Shown here: positions 18,369-27,379 of the stretch, piece after piece
How the letters are laid out: each line of letters opens with the position of its first letter
Numbering within the stretch: the stretch's first letter is position 1
NCBI GenBank assembly: GCA_003134785.1
Contig: PLCN01000014.1
Span: 186,001-250,000, forward strand
Origin: Spartobacteria bacterium
GTDB taxonomy: Bacteria; Verrucomicrobiota; Verrucomicrobiia; Chthoniobacterales; UBA10450
Direction: 5' to 3'
DNA length: 64,000 bases
Notes under the pieces: generated by a model
Databases searched by the model: none
What the model was told of the DNA's origin: nothing
The model's input: the letters and a program-made list of their open reading frames with translations, nothing else
Position numbers and translations under genes: made by a program

Positions 18369-18758
18369 TCAGTTCTTTTCCTGTTCGAGTTCTTCCTTGC
18401 GGGCTTCGAGCATCTGATCGTGCACCGCTTCTTCTATTCCGTCGCTCACCAGTTGCTCGCCAAGATTTTCGTCGTCTTCTACTCGAGGGGCGCGATGCCC
18501 GGTGGAGGAAGCGACGACGTTCCATTCCTCAACCACCTCGGCGTTCGCCTCGGTTTCCTCGGGCGCGGTAGTGGCTTGAGTGCCGAGTAATTCCCGGCGA
18601 GCCTGGTCCCAGTCGGTGTCGGTAAATTCGTCTGGCTCACGTTCCGCGATCATCGCGATCTCGCGGGCTCGTTTCTCCACGGCATCTGGCGATGGCACGC
18701 CCACTCCGTTGCCGTGAACTGAGATTTTTCCGGTCGCTGGATGCGAATGATCGTTCAT
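18369..18758 (-). CDS. Small acidic conserved protein upstream of egtB
   Basis: 129 aa from the ATG at 18758, chosen because AAAGG lies at RBS distance; an earlier in-frame ATG at 18839 exists. The middle part VEKRAREIAMIAEREPDEFTD and DWDQARRELLG looks like a short helical domain reminiscent of DUF2934. The rest is acidic and low in complexity, ending with coiled-coil-like EARKEELEQEKN. Function unknown. It lies 4 bp before the egtB start, so it may be co-transcribed. Confidence 0.65.
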   Translation of the reverse strand: MNDHSHPATGKISVHGNGVGVPSPDAVEKRAREIAMIAEREPDEFTDTDWDQARRELLGTQATTAPEETEANAEVVEEWNVVASSTGHRAPRVEDDENLGEQLVSDGIEEAVHDQMLEARKEELEQEKN

Positions 18759-18886
18759 ACCTTTAATACGCAACGCAGATGCCTGTTGTTCGCATGGAGA
18801 ACTATTTATCTGGTTGAAGGTGGAAGCAAACGAATGCACGCGATTCTGCTAAGTGCGATCGTGCGCCGCCGCCATTAGGCTGTCAC

Positions 18887-19759
18887 ATGAGCGGCGAGCG
18901 ACAGATTTTCTTGCGGGAAAACGGCGCGGCTGTCGCCTTCAGCGAGTACGGCGATCCGCAGGGCGCACCGGTCTTTTTTTGCCACGGCTGGCCCAGCTCG
19001 CGCACGATGGCGGAGTTAACGGATGAAGCGGCGAGGGAACTCGGGGTGCGCATCATCTCGCCGGATCGTCCCGGCATTCGCGATTCGAAGTTCGATCCGA
19101 ACCGCACGCTGCTGGATTGGCCGCCGTTGCTCTCCGAATTCGCGGCGCATTTGCAGATCGATAAATTCAAGGTCCTCGCGATTTCCGGCGGTGCGCCTTA
19201 TGCCTATGCCGCCGCGTGGATGATCCCCGAGCGAGTGGAGGCGATTGCGGTCGTGAGTGGTGCGCCTCCCATCGTAGAGCTTGAGGACCGCAGCGGCATG
19301 CTCAGGCTTTACAATCGGCTGCTCGCGTTGCGCGGGTCGCGACCGGGCTTGTTGCGGGTCCTGTTTCACATCGCGCGGCCGTTCGCGTCGATGAAGCTGC
19401 CGATTCGTGTGCGCCCGCTCCTGCTCAAGGTCCTGCAGCCCTGCGATGCAAATGTTCTGCGCGACTCGAAATCGTTCGAGGCTTGTTTCGAAAGCGCCCG
19501 CCAGGCGTGGCGCTCATCCGCCACCGGCGTGATGACCGATGCTGAGATCTATGCAAATCATTGGGGTTTTCCGCTGGAAGAAGTGCGGGTGCCGGTTCGG
19601 CTTTGGCACGGGAAAAAAGATCGCACCTTTTCGTTTCGCCTCGCCGAGCAAGTCGCGACCCGGCTCCCGAATTGCGAATTTCATCTGGTTGACGATGCCG
19701 GCCACTATTCCCTGCCAATCCGCCACACGTATGAAATCCTCACCGATCTCATGAGATAG
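18887..19759 (+). CDS. Alpha/beta hydrolase fold protein
   Basis: 290 aa. Oxyanion-type motif HGWPSS (33-38), nucleophile elbow LAISGGAPYA with Ser100 (AxSGG rather than the usual GxSxG), acidic residue in GKKDRTF (about 246), and catalytic His in DDAGHYSLP (about 273). An alpha-helical cap (about 135-215) lies between. No signal peptide, so cytoplasmic. The substrate cannot be told from the sequence. Confidence 0.85.
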   Translation: MSGERQIFLRENGAAVAFSEYGDPQGAPVFFCHGWPSSRTMAELTDEAARELGVRIISPDRPGIRDSKFDPNRTLLDWPPLLSEFAAHLQIDKFKVLAISGGAPYAYAAAWMIPERVEAIAVVSGAPPIVELEDRSGMLRLYNRLLALRGSRPGLLRVLFHIARPFASMKLPIRVRPLLLKVLQPCDANVLRDSKSFEACFESARQAWRSSATGVMTDAEIYANHWGFPLEEVRVPVRLWHGKKDRTFSFRLAEQVATRLPNCEFHLVDDAGHYSLPIRHTYEILTDLMR

Positions 19760-19851
19760 CGCACAACGGACATGCTTCCGCATGCCCTCAAAATTCTCTG
19801 CGCGCCCAAATTATTTCGTGCGCGCGGCACGCGCTCAGCCGAAACTCTCCG

Positions 19852-20928
19852 GTGGAAGATTTCACCGCAGGCGCGACCGCCAGTCAGCCGACACGCCGCC
19901 AATCAACCATCGATCCGCCTTTTGATGAGCGCGTGCGCCAGCTGGTGGCCGATTGGGGAACGGAAAAATCTCCAGAGCTGATCGAAGAAATCATCATCAC
20001 CGCGCTCAAAATGGCGCGCGACAAGATGGGCACCGGCGACCTGAAGCTGATGAACCGGTCGCTCAGGGAAATGCGCTATGCGGCGAAAGTGTTTTCGGCC
20101 TACCGCCAGTTTCGCAAAGTCTGCGTCTTCGGCTCCGCCCGGACGCCTCCCAGCGAAGCGCAGTACAACGTCGCGGAAGAATTCGCGCGAGAAATGGTCG
20201 CGCACAAATACATGGTCATCACGGGCGGCGGCGATGGAATCATGGGCGCGGCGCAGAAAGGAGCGGGACGGGAAAACAGTTTCGGCCTGAACATTCGCCT
20301 TCCGTTCGAGCAGCACGCCAACGCCACGATCGAAGGCGATCGGAAGCTGATCAATTTCAATTACTTCTTTACCCGCAAACTGAATTTCGTGAAAGAGACG
20401 CACGCGTTCGCGCTTTTCCCCGGCGGTTTCGGGACGATGGACGAAGGCTTCGAGGTGCTGACTCTCATGCAAACCGGCAAAGGACGCATCATTCCGGTGG
20501 TGTTGCTCGACCGTCCCGGCGGTACCTACTGGCAAACCTGGTTGAAATTTCTCACCGATCACCTCTTCAAGCTTGGGTACATCGGGCCGGAAGATTTTCA
20601 TCTTTTCAAGATCGTGCCGAACGTCGCCGAGGCCGTGGAGGAGATCCTGCACTTCTACAGCGTCTATCAATCTTCGCGCTGGGTCGGCGAACAGCTCGTT
20701 ATTCGCCTCAGCCGAAAACTTTCTTCCGCGGCGCTCGATGAACTAAATCGAAAATTCTCCGATGTCGTGCGCACGGGTGAGATCATTCAATGCGGGGCGC
20801 TGCGCCAGGAGAAGAACGAGCCCGAGATCTGGGACTTGCCGCGGCTTGTCCTCACACCTCACCGCCGCAGCTTCGGCCGCTTCCGACAATTGATCGATGC
20901 CATCAATGCGGCAGGCGAAAGCTTGTAA
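19852..20928 (+). CDS. LOG family protein (nucleotide 5'-monophosphate nucleosidase type)
   Basis: 358 aa with GTG as likely start. The Rossmann-like LOG core shows KVCVFGSARTPPSEAQYN, ITGGGDGIMGAAQKGAG and FPGGFGTMDEGFE, the PGGxGTxxE active-site motif. About 90 residues precede and 80 follow the core, as in the longer YgdH/PpnN-like branch. Enzymes of this family hydrolyse nucleotide monophosphates or cytokinin ribotides to base and ribose phosphate; older labels as lysine decarboxylase are unsupported. Confidence 0.88.
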   Translation: MEDFTAGATASQPTRRQSTIDPPFDERVRQLVADWGTEKSPELIEEIIITALKMARDKMGTGDLKLMNRSLREMRYAAKVFSAYRQFRKVCVFGSARTPPSEAQYNVAEEFAREMVAHKYMVITGGGDGIMGAAQKGAGRENSFGLNIRLPFEQHANATIEGDRKLINFNYFFTRKLNFVKETHAFALFPGGFGTMDEGFEVLTLMQTGKGRIIPVVLLDRPGGTYWQTWLKFLTDHLFKLGYIGPEDFHLFKIVPNVAEAVEEILHFYSVYQSSRWVGEQLVIRLSRKLSSAALDELNRKFSDVVRTGEIIQCGALRQEKNEPEIWDLPRLVLTPHRRSFGRFRQLIDAINAAGESL

Positions 20929-20945
20929 GCTGCCGCGCGATAAAT

Positions 20946-21009
20946 GTAGAGGCGTTTGTGCCAAACGCCTGTTGCGTCGTGACTAGGCGCTTGGCACAAA
21001 CGCCTCTAC
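20946..21009. repeat. GTAG-type palindromic repeat (family E)
   Basis: GTAGAGGCGTTTGTGCCAAA on the left and its inverse ending GGCACAAACGCCTCTAC on the right, about 20 bp apart. It lies between the convergent LOG and acyl carrier protein genes and could terminate both. Confidence 0.85.
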
Positions 21010-21030
21010 ATCATCGCAGCGGCAGGCCAA

Positions 21031-21297
21031 TTAAGCAGCCGCTCGCTTCTCGAGGATGTAATCGCGGATGGTGTTTACTGTCCGCAACGCCTTCGCTGCG
21101 ACCTCGGAGTTCGGAACGCCGACGCCGAAAGTTTTTTCCATGCTGACGACCAGCTCGAGCGCGTCGATGGAATCCAGTCCCAGGCCCCCCGGGCCGAAGA
21201 GCGGCAGGTCATCGCCAATCTGATCCGCCGTCGTCTGCAGCATCAGGTTCTTCACCAGCATCTCTTTGATCTGGAGGCGAAGGTCGGAGTCTGACAT
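21031..21297 (-). CDS. Acyl carrier protein
   Basis: 88 aa. The phosphopantetheine attachment site is LGLDSIDALELV with Ser43 (DSI in place of the commoner DSL). The surrounding four-helix pattern is normal for ACPs. Isolated from any fatty acid synthesis genes, so it may be a secondary ACP for a special lipid or polyketide rather than the housekeeping AcpP. Confidence 0.88.
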   Translation of the reverse strand: MSDSDLRLQIKEMLVKNLMLQTTADQIGDDLPLFGPGGLGLDSIDALELVVSMEKTFGVGVPNSEVAAKALRTVNTIRDYILEKRAAA

Positions 21298-21385
21298 GTG
21301 TGAAGGTAGCGGTGACGCGTCGGCTGTTGGTCACGCGCGAGTCGCGACTGTGTCGCAACGCCGGGCAAAGTCAATAGCCGCAGGG

Positions 21386-21715
21386 CTAGACTTGGTCGGC
21401 TTTGTCGCCGGGCATGCGCGCCTGGTCGTCGCGCCGGATCTCGCTGGCCGTCGAAGCAGTCGGCACGTTCTCGATCCGCGGAACGGTGGCCGCAGGGGGG
21501 CGGACATCTGGTTTGGCGTCGACCGGATCCTTCTTAGCCGCGGAGTTAAGCTCGTCGCTGAATTCGTCCTTGGCCTTCTGGAATTCCTTGATGGCCGAGC
21601 CCATTCCGCGCGCCAGCTCAGGAAGTTTCTTAGCGCCAAACAAAACGAGGATGATCAGGAGGATGACGATCAAGTCGGGTCCCGCCAAATTCATGAAACT
21701 GGCCAAGAAGTTCAT
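21386..21715 (-). CDS. tatA: Twin-arginine translocase subunit TatA/TatE
   Basis: About 109 aa from the ATG at 21715; the open frame continues further upstream but without homology. One N-terminal membrane helix ([15 protein letters not shown]) is followed by the hinge [14 protein letters not shown] and an amphipathic helix [13 protein letters not shown], the TatA signature. The C-terminal tail is Pro/Ala-rich and variable. TatA forms the export pore for folded proteins. No tatB or tatC is nearby. Confidence 0.92.
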   Translation of the reverse strand: MNFLASFMNLAGPDLIVILLIILVLFGAKKLPELARGMGSAIKEFQKAKDEFSDELNSAAKKDPVDAKPDVRPPAATVPRIENVPTASTASEIRRDDQARMPGDKADQV

Positions 21716-21882
21716 AGGTGAGACAACCCTCTGCCCATCGCGGGAAGTTGCAAGGTATTTCATGGGTGACGCGGTTGGGGCCGTATGTAAAAGTTCCGGC
21801 AGCGCGAAGCCAGCATTCCCTCTTCCTACCTTTCTCCAATTGGAGGTCGGGGTGAAGAATTGCTCGTAGTCAGTCACCGTCA

Positions 21883-22635
21883 ATGCAATCTCGTCTCGCA
21901 GAAACTCATTCTAAACCCAAACGCGATTTCGTGACGCGTGCGGGACAGCAACTGCGGTCGCTCTTCGACAAACAGTACCGTCGTGCGTTTCGAAACCTGC
22001 GGCATTTACCTCGATTGGAATATCGTTTCGTGATCGACGGCGGCGCGAACCGTGGAGCGTTCACCGATGCCTTTCTCCAATTACATCGGCCCGAAAGGTT
22101 GGTCCTAGTGGAGGCGCTGCCGGACCTCGCGGAAAGGTTGCGGGCGCGATATTCTGGCAAGCCTGGTCTCTCTGTCGTCTCTGCTGCGCTGTCCGACAAG
22201 AATGGCGAGGCGCAGTTTCAGATTAATCGGTCCGAGGCTTCGAGCTCATTGCTGCCGATCGACCCCCGTAACACCGCGTGGTTCGGCCGCGATCTCACCG
22301 TCGCGCAAACAATCCGAGTGCCTACGATGACGCTGCCTGCGTTGATGGAAGAGCAGCGATTGGAAACAGTCGATCTGCTAAAGCTCGATCTCCAGGGCGC
22401 CGAACGCTTCGTGCTGTCGGGTGGAGAAGCTGTGCTCGAACGCGTTCGAGTTATCTACACCGAGGTTTTCTTCGAGCAGCTTTATGACGGCGCGTGGCTT
22501 TTTTCGGAGATGAACGAATTTTTGGCCGCCCGCGGACTCAAACTTTGTGGATTGTCGAATATCGTGCACGCGCGCGACGGCGATCTCGTTCAGGCGAACG
22601 CGACGTTCCGCCGGACAGGCACACGGCGAAAATAA
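21883..22635 (+). CDS. FkbM family methyltransferase
   Basis: 250 aa. The SAM-binding motif [17 protein letters not shown] (about 47-63), [18 protein letters not shown] and the C-terminal [19 protein letters not shown] (the DxEG-like motif) are those of FkbM methyltransferases, which O-methylate sugars or other natural-product groups. The N-terminal 40 residues are basic. Not in a biosynthetic cluster here, so the substrate is unknown. Confidence 0.88.
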   Translation: MQSRLAETHSKPKRDFVTRAGQQLRSLFDKQYRRAFRNLRHLPRLEYRFVIDGGANRGAFTDAFLQLHRPERLVLVEALPDLAERLRARYSGKPGLSVVSAALSDKNGEAQFQINRSEASSSLLPIDPRNTAWFGRDLTVAQTIRVPTMTLPALMEEQRLETVDLLKLDLQGAERFVLSGGEAVLERVRVIYTEVFFEQLYDGAWLFSEMNEFLAARGLKLCGLSNIVHARDGDLVQANATFRRTGTRRK

Positions 22636-22674
22636 GACTCTGGACAATGCTGCTTACTCCAATTCATTTGTCCC

Positions 22675-23493
22675 GTGACGCAATCAGTCCGATTCATTGC
22701 CATTCTCAGCGTCGTATTGCCCTGCTTATTGTTTGCCGGACTTAGTCACGCCGCAACGCTCGCAGGCAAGCCGGTGCAGGCGGGGGGGATGGTCGAGATC
22801 CAATTTCCCATCCCGAAAACATTCCAGGACCTGGCCGCAGAAGGCGGCAATCCCCGCCCGGATACAGGCCGCGCGGTTCTGATGTTTCCGCCTGGATTCG
22901 ATCCTGCGCGCCGCTGGCCTGTTCTCGTAGTCACCTCGACGAGCGACTTTAATCGCACCAGCGTGATGGACGCGGACTGGTATCGCAAGCCGGCGACCGC
23001 GGAAGGTTGGGTGGTTCTCGGTTCCGACGCCAGCATTAGCCCGCGCCTCGATTCCACCCAATGGCGACTCGCGATGCTGGCGGCGGCGCTGGAAGCGGTT
23101 CGAAAGGATTGGCCGCAAGCGGCCAAGTGGCCCCTGGCTTTCGCGGGCTTTTCCGGCGGCTCAAAACGCAGCGGCGTTTTGGGAGTTATGCTGGCCAGGA
23201 CCGGATCGGTCAGGATTTGTGGCTTCTTTCTTAGTGGTATCAACGAGGACCGTTTGGGAGAGGCCTATAAGACCTATCAGCCCGGCAAAGGTCTGCTCGA
23301 AGTGCCAGTGTGGCTCAGCAGCGGAGATTCCGACCCCATAGCGACGCCGCAAAATCACAACCTCGTTAGAGCGTCACTGGAGCGGACCGGATTCAAACGC
23401 GTCAGGCTGGAACAATTTGGCGGCGGGCACCAATTGAAGATGTCGGAGGTTCAGCGCGCGCTTCAGTGGTTCCGGCAGCTCGGAAACTTCTAG
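22675..23493 (+). CDS. Secreted alpha/beta hydrolase-like protein
   Basis: 272 aa with GTG as likely start. Signal peptide: FIAILSVVLPCLLFAGLSHA. The mature part has a nucleophile-elbow motif FAGFSGGSKRSG (about 158-169), an acidic residue in LSSGDSDPIA (about 220) and a His in FGGGHQLK (about 252), which form a plausible triad. It resembles esterases of the PHB-depolymerase/Est type only loosely. Exported; substrate unknown. Confidence 0.7.
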   Translation: MTQSVRFIAILSVVLPCLLFAGLSHAATLAGKPVQAGGMVEIQFPIPKTFQDLAAEGGNPRPDTGRAVLMFPPGFDPARRWPVLVVTSTSDFNRTSVMDADWYRKPATAEGWVVLGSDASISPRLDSTQWRLAMLAAALEAVRKDWPQAAKWPLAFAGFSGGSKRSGVLGVMLARTGSVRICGFFLSGINEDRLGEAYKTYQPGKGLLEVPVWLSSGDSDPIATPQNHNLVRASLERTGFKRVRLEQFGGGHQLKMSEVQRALQWFRQLGNF

Positions 23494-23551
23494 CTGAGGG
23501 CCAATCTAGGACGGCCGCACGGGCAACGAAGCTTCAAGCACTCAATAAGGC

Positions 23552-23722
23552 CTATGGCGCATGATATCGCTCTCCCTGAAGCTCTTCCAATCGCGCCTTG
23601 TGGGAAGCTCGCAATTTATGTTTTCGGAACGCGATAACGCCGGCCAGGATAACAAAGGGAAGAGAATACAGTAAGAGAACTACCAGGATCACTATGAGAT
23701 CAACGGGATCTGGCGAACTCAT
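23552..23722 (-). CDS. 56-aa single-pass membrane protein downstream of the MATE gene
   Basis: Too short for usual ORF lists. Translation gives MSSPDPVDLIVILVVLLLYS, then a continuing membrane segment to about residue 31 and a basic/charged tail RKHKLRASHKARLEELQG ending in YHAP. The start codon lies 10 bp after the MATE stop and is preceded by GGAG at a good distance. I recognise no family. Coding character is supported by an intact frame, RBS and the positive-inside charge pattern. Confidence 0.6.
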   Translation of the reverse strand: MSSPDPVDLIVILVVLLLYSLPFVILAGVIAFRKHKLRASHKARLEELQGERYHAP

Positions 23723-23731
23723 GCGTCTCCA

Positions 23732-25120
23732 CTAACCGATCGATGCCGCGCCACCGCTTGCTACGGCAAGGCCCGGTGTTTCCTCGAAGACAAGTTTCCT
23801 TCGAAACTCGCGCTGGATAAGTAAGAGATTCGCCACGGCTTGGAACAAGGTGGAAACTACCGATAGATACCAGACATATCGGATCTGAAAGTCGGGCCGG
23901 TGTGATAGTACCACCGCGGGTAGCGCAAAAAGAAGCAGGCGTGTCATCGAGCTTACTAATGGCGGGACAGTATTGCCTATGCCTTGGAAGACGCTGGAAG
24001 TGGTAAACGCAATTCCAACGGCTACGAAATTGAAGGAGATGATTCTCAAGTAATCGCCTCCAAAGGCGATGACCCCCGGGTCCTTGGAAAAAGCGCGGAT
24101 CAAGAGCGCTGGGGCAATCTGTGCGATCAGCGTTAATAGGACCATCAGGACAGTGGAAATTCCGAGCGCGGAATAGAAGGAACTGCGCACGCGATCAGCG
24201 CGCCGGCCGCCAAAGTTTTGTCCTACCACCGGACCTACCGCAAAGCTCAGCGCCATCGTCGGCAGAAACATGGCTTGCATCACTCTCGCTCCCACACCAA
24301 ATCCCGCCTGCGCTTCGGCGCCGAAACGCCGGATGATTGCGTAAACGAGCACGATATAAACGGACATCAGCGCGAATTCCGCGCCGGCGGGCAAACCGAC
24401 TTTCAGCATGGCCCACCAGATCTTGATTTGGGGGCCAAGCAGCGAAAAGCGGAACCGCAGGTAGCGATAGCTGCGCACGTAATACGCAGCCAGGAGCACG
24501 TTCGCCACCAGGACGGAAAGGAATGTCGCCAGGGCCGCGCCGGCGACGCCAAGCCTTGGCACCGGCCCCAGGCCGAAAATGAACAAAGGCGCCAGCGCGA
24601 TGTTGAGCAGCACACTAAGCACCTGGACGGCGACAGCGGGTTTGACTATTCCCGTGGCTCTCAGCGCAGAACCTAAGGCGACCAGCGGAAACTGGAGCAT
24701 AAGCGCCGGGATGAACCACGACAGGTAGCTTTTGGTTAAGGCGGCGGTCGGTGCATCCGCGCTAAGTGACCTGCCATACCAATCTCGCAAGAGGAAGGCG
24801 CAAATCGAAAGAGCCAGCCCTACTAGCATCGATAGGACGAAGGATTGATTGAACACCAGCTCCGCCCGCGCCTGGTCTTTCTGGCCGGCCGCATGGGATA
24901 TGACCGTGGTCGTTCCTACCCCAAGCGTTTGGGTAACCGCCAGCACCACCATCATCAACGTGCTGGAAAGACCTACTGCGGCGATCGCCTCCTTTCCGAG
25001 CGATCCCACCCAATAAAGGTCCGCCAGCAGATAAAGCGTTTGCACCAGCATGCTCACGAAAAGAAAGGCGGACATTTGCAGCAAGTGCTTGGTCACCGAG
25101 CCCTGGGTCATGTCTTTCAT
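23732..25120 (-). CDS. MATE family efflux transporter
   Basis: 462 aa with twelve predicted membrane helices in two repeats of six, the MATE architecture. Helix-rich motifs such as YWVGSLGKEAIAAVGLS near residue 40, and QNFGGRRADRV near 275 match the MatE signature. It exports cationic drugs or metabolites using a Na+ or H+ gradient. It is followed by the small membrane-protein gene at 23552-23722. Confidence 0.93.
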   Translation of the reverse strand: MKDMTQGSVTKHLLQMSAFLFVSMLVQTLYLLADLYWVGSLGKEAIAAVGLSSTLMMVVLAVTQTLGVGTTTVISHAAGQKDQARAELVFNQSFVLSMLVGLALSICAFLLRDWYGRSLSADAPTAALTKSYLSWFIPALMLQFPLVALGSALRATGIVKPAVAVQVLSVLLNIALAPLFIFGLGPVPRLGVAGAALATFLSVLVANVLLAAYYVRSYRYLRFRFSLLGPQIKIWWAMLKVGLPAGAEFALMSVYIVLVYAIIRRFGAEAQAGFGVGARVMQAMFLPTMALSFAVGPVVGQNFGGRRADRVRSSFYSALGISTVLMVLLTLIAQIAPALLIRAFSKDPGVIAFGGDYLRIISFNFVAVGIAFTTSSVFQGIGNTVPPLVSSMTRLLLFALPAVVLSHRPDFQIRYVWYLSVVSTLFQAVANLLLIQREFRRKLVFEETPGLAVASGGAASIG

Positions 25121-25144
25121 TAGCTTCCTTCAAATCGAATGCGT

Positions 25145-25289
25145 CTACGACATTACCACTGGACGCAACAGTGTGACAAGCTTCTCCGAAAAGATCGGGC
25201 GCCGTGTGAGCACCAGGACCCATAGGGTGATCGCCAGCGCGTAGCTAAAGCCAGCGCGAATGTTCACCGTGAGCCAGAGCGCGGGATGC
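25145..25289 (-). pseudogene. Possible C-terminal remnant of a membrane-protein gene
   Basis: On the minus strand an open frame ends in TAG at 25145 and reads LWLTVNIRAGFSYALAITLW, VLVLTRRPI and FSEKLVTLLRPVVMS. That is a typical hydrophobic helix with basic flank. There is no start codon; the frame runs into the palindrome at 25290-25353 and then a stop. It may be the tail of a gene truncated by the repeat, but it is short enough to be chance. Confidence 0.3.
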
Positions 25290-25353
25290 AAGGAGAGGCG
25301 GTTTACAAACCGCCTTTTGTCTTAGGTCGGCGGTTTGTAAACCGCCTCTCCTT
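25290..25353. repeat. Palindromic repeat (family E-like, without GTAG)
   Basis: AAGGAGAGGCGGTTTACAAA and its inverse ending GTAAACCGCCTCTCCTT form a long near-perfect inverted repeat; each arm is itself palindromic (GGCGGTTTAC-AAACCGCC). It lies in the 300-bp gap between MATE and the Csp-like gene. Confidence 0.85.
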
Positions 25354-25418
25354 ATTTGCGAGACCGTTACGGGCGGCAGACAATGCGTGCTCTGCGACCC
25401 GAAAACGGACTAAGTGCC

Positions 25419-25766
25419 TCAGGCTTTTCTTTTCTGCTTGGCCAGCTGGGCGCATTCCTCGGCGCACTTGCGGCAAGCTTCGGCGCAACGGGAGAAAGCG
25501 TCGATCTTGGGATGCTTCGCGCACGCTTTCGCCAGTTCGTCACAGGCCTGCGCGCAAACACCGCAAATCGGATAGGCGTATTTCGAGCCACGCTCCAGGA
25601 GCTGGCTGGTCAAAGTCGTGATCCGCGCCACGTCCCGCGCGACCACGATGACCTGCGTGACTTTATTGACATCAGGCTGGGCCAGGCCCGCCGTCACCGC
25701 ACGTTCACACCGGCGTCGTGCGACATTACAAGCTTCGATAGCATCACTAAATTTCGGCGGCCACAT
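25419..25766 (-). CDS. Cys-rich four-helix bundle copper-binding protein (Csp/DUF326-like)
   Basis: 115 aa with cysteines spaced along helices: C13, C20, then C68, C71, C75, C82 and CAEACRKCAEEC near the C-terminus. The CxxxC and CxxC pattern matches copper storage proteins and DUF326 proteins, which bind many Cu(I) ions inside a four-helix bundle. The N-terminal helix keeps only two cysteines, fewer than typical Csp proteins, so Cu capacity would be lower. No signal peptide; cytosolic Csp3-like. Function inferred. Confidence 0.75.
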   Translation of the reverse strand: MWPPKFSDAIEACNVARRRCERAVTAGLAQPDVNKVTQVIVVARDVARITTLTSQLLERGSKYAYPICGVCAQACDELAKACAKHPKIDAFSRCAEACRKCAEECAQLAKQKRKA

Positions 25767-26032
25767 AAAATAATTCCTCGGTTAATGTTTCTCTCAATGA
25801 TCCCTTATTACCCTTGATCTTACAGTAGAGAAAAATTTGCTTCCGAAGCAAGAGTTTATTGAGCGGAAAGGTGCCGGCTGCCGGGGGACACCCCGCTAAT
25901 TCGGTCGGAGGCAAAGGTCGCGGTCCTGTTTCTGAAAAGGCGGACAAGCAAACCGACCCCGATCAGTATTTCCAGCAATGGTATGACGCAAATCTCTTGG
26001 AGTGGATAAGCCCGTTTAGAATAGGCAGAAGA

Positions 26033-26596
26033 TCAATGTGTGCCATCATGCAGGCCATAGGTGAGCGACACAATCCCGCTCGGCAACGTCTTGTTTGCAA
26101 TCAAGCGCAAGGAAGGTGAGCGCGCGCCCGCGGGTAATAGCGGAACGCCCTCGCTCAGGAGAATCGGTATAACAGTCACCTCGATGAGATCAACCAGGTT
26201 TGCGTCCAACAGGCTTCGGAACAACCCTCCGCCGCCAAAGAGCCAGATGTCCTTTCCCGGCTTCGCCTTTATTGCTGCGATTGTCGCGGCGCCGTCAGTC
26301 GAAATCGTAACAGTTGGGTGATCGCCTGGACGCAGGGTCCGCGAGAACACGATCGTTTCCGTGCCCTTCATCTGGCCGGCACCTCCCTGTTGAACTAGCT
26401 CGAAAGTCCGCCGTCCCATGAGAACTGTATCGAATTCTTTGAAGAAGGCCGCGAAGTCGATCGCAGGATCCATCACGATCCAGTCGAACTCACCCTTTGG
26501 TCCAGCGATGAAGCCGTCCAAACTCATCGCTACGCTGTATCTCACGCGTCGCGTGTTGCCGCCCTTCGAATCGATTCTCTTCTTTTTACTCTTCAC
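26033..26596 (-). CDS. Dihydrofolate reductase family protein (RibD C-terminal domain)
   Basis: 187 aa. Text such as SVAMSLDGFIAGPKGEFDW, DTVLMGRRTFEL and DIWLFGGGGLFRSLLDANLVDL is characteristic of the small RibD-C/DHFR-like proteins. They share the DHFR fold and bind NADPH but mostly have no known substrate. It does not carry a deaminase domain, so it is not a RibD enzyme. Basic N-terminal 14 residues may be upstream of the true start. Confidence 0.85.
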   Translation of the reverse strand: MKSKKKRIDSKGGNTRRVRYSVAMSLDGFIAGPKGEFDWIVMDPAIDFAAFFKEFDTVLMGRRTFELVQQGGAGQMKGTETIVFSRTLRPGDHPTVTISTDGAATIAAIKAKPGKDIWLFGGGGLFRSLLDANLVDLIEVTVIPILLSEGVPLLPAGARSPSLRLIANKTLPSGIVSLTYGLHDGTH

Positions 26597-26638
26597 TATC
26601 GCAGTGATCTATTGACTCGGAGCGGATGAGATTAGATG

Positions 26639-26702
26639 AATCAGGAAAAATAGGAACAGAGGGAAAATCAGGTTCCCTTCCTTGTCTCCTGCTTTCCTAA
26701 TT
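26639..26702. repeat. Inverted repeat, same family as 15046-15157
   Basis: AATCAGGAAAAATAGGAACA on the left and CTCCTGCTTTCCTAATT on the right. The right arm ends at the stop codon region of the cupin gene. It lies between the cupin and DHFR-like genes. Confidence 0.65.
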
Positions 26703-27181
26703 CATTCTTCGCCATCGAAGTAATCGAGATTCTCAGATCGAATAAGCGCGCGCTGGGGAGAGCGCACGAGCCATTTCTTGCTATCCTCAAAATAGGATGA
26801 CTCGCCGATCGGATTATCGGTTACAACATACAAGATAAGGTCCTCAGTGCCGTCGTTAGTAAGCTGGTGAGGCTCGTCCGGTCGGAAGAGGAATGCATCG
26901 CCTGTCTCGATGGCGGTCGTTCCATCCTTGTGCCGGACGATGCCTTTGCCGGAAATGACGTGGTAAAACTCCCATTGTGCGCTGTGGGAGTGATAAGGGT
27001 AAGGGGTTTTTCCTGGAGGGATTCGGCAGATCTCGACATCAAAAGGATGTCTCTCCTTGAGGTCGGTCGAGAACGGTTTTCTGCCCAGCGCCTCCGAAAC
27101 CTGTTTGCCTGCTCCGGCAAACGTTCCTTTTGGGGAAGACCAGGATAACTCCGTCATGTCTTTCGTGTTTACTTTGCGCAT
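26702..27181 (-). CDS. Cupin domain protein
   Basis: 159 aa from the ATG at 27181, preferred because GGAG lies 8 bp upstream; the open frame extends 24 residues further. A single cupin domain has motif 1 as YPYHSHSAQWEFYHVISGKG (metal-binding His/His/Glu) and motif 2 as GDAFLFRPDEPHQLTND. The C-terminus has SKKWLVRSP. Such proteins bind a metal and small acidic ligands; the role is unknown. Confidence 0.85.
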   Translation of the reverse strand: MRKVNTKDMTELSWSSPKGTFAGAGKQVSEALGRKPFSTDLKERHPFDVEICRIPPGKTPYPYHSHSAQWEFYHVISGKGIVRHKDGTTAIETGDAFLFRPDEPHQLTNDGTEDLILYVVTDNPIGESSYFEDSKKWLVRSPQRALIRSENLDYFDGEE

Positions 27182-27379
27182 AAGGGTTTCTCCGAGAGGA
27201 CAACCAAGATCATTTTCGAAAGATCCCGATTGCCCGGTGGTAAGGCATGTCATCCGCGTGTGATTCCAACCGAGGGACGTCTTCCATGGTCGCGCACAAC
27301 AAGAACCGTATCCTGGACGACGCGAAACAGAAACTATTCCAACGTTTTCCGGGGCAGCTGCATGAAGACCAGCTAACTG

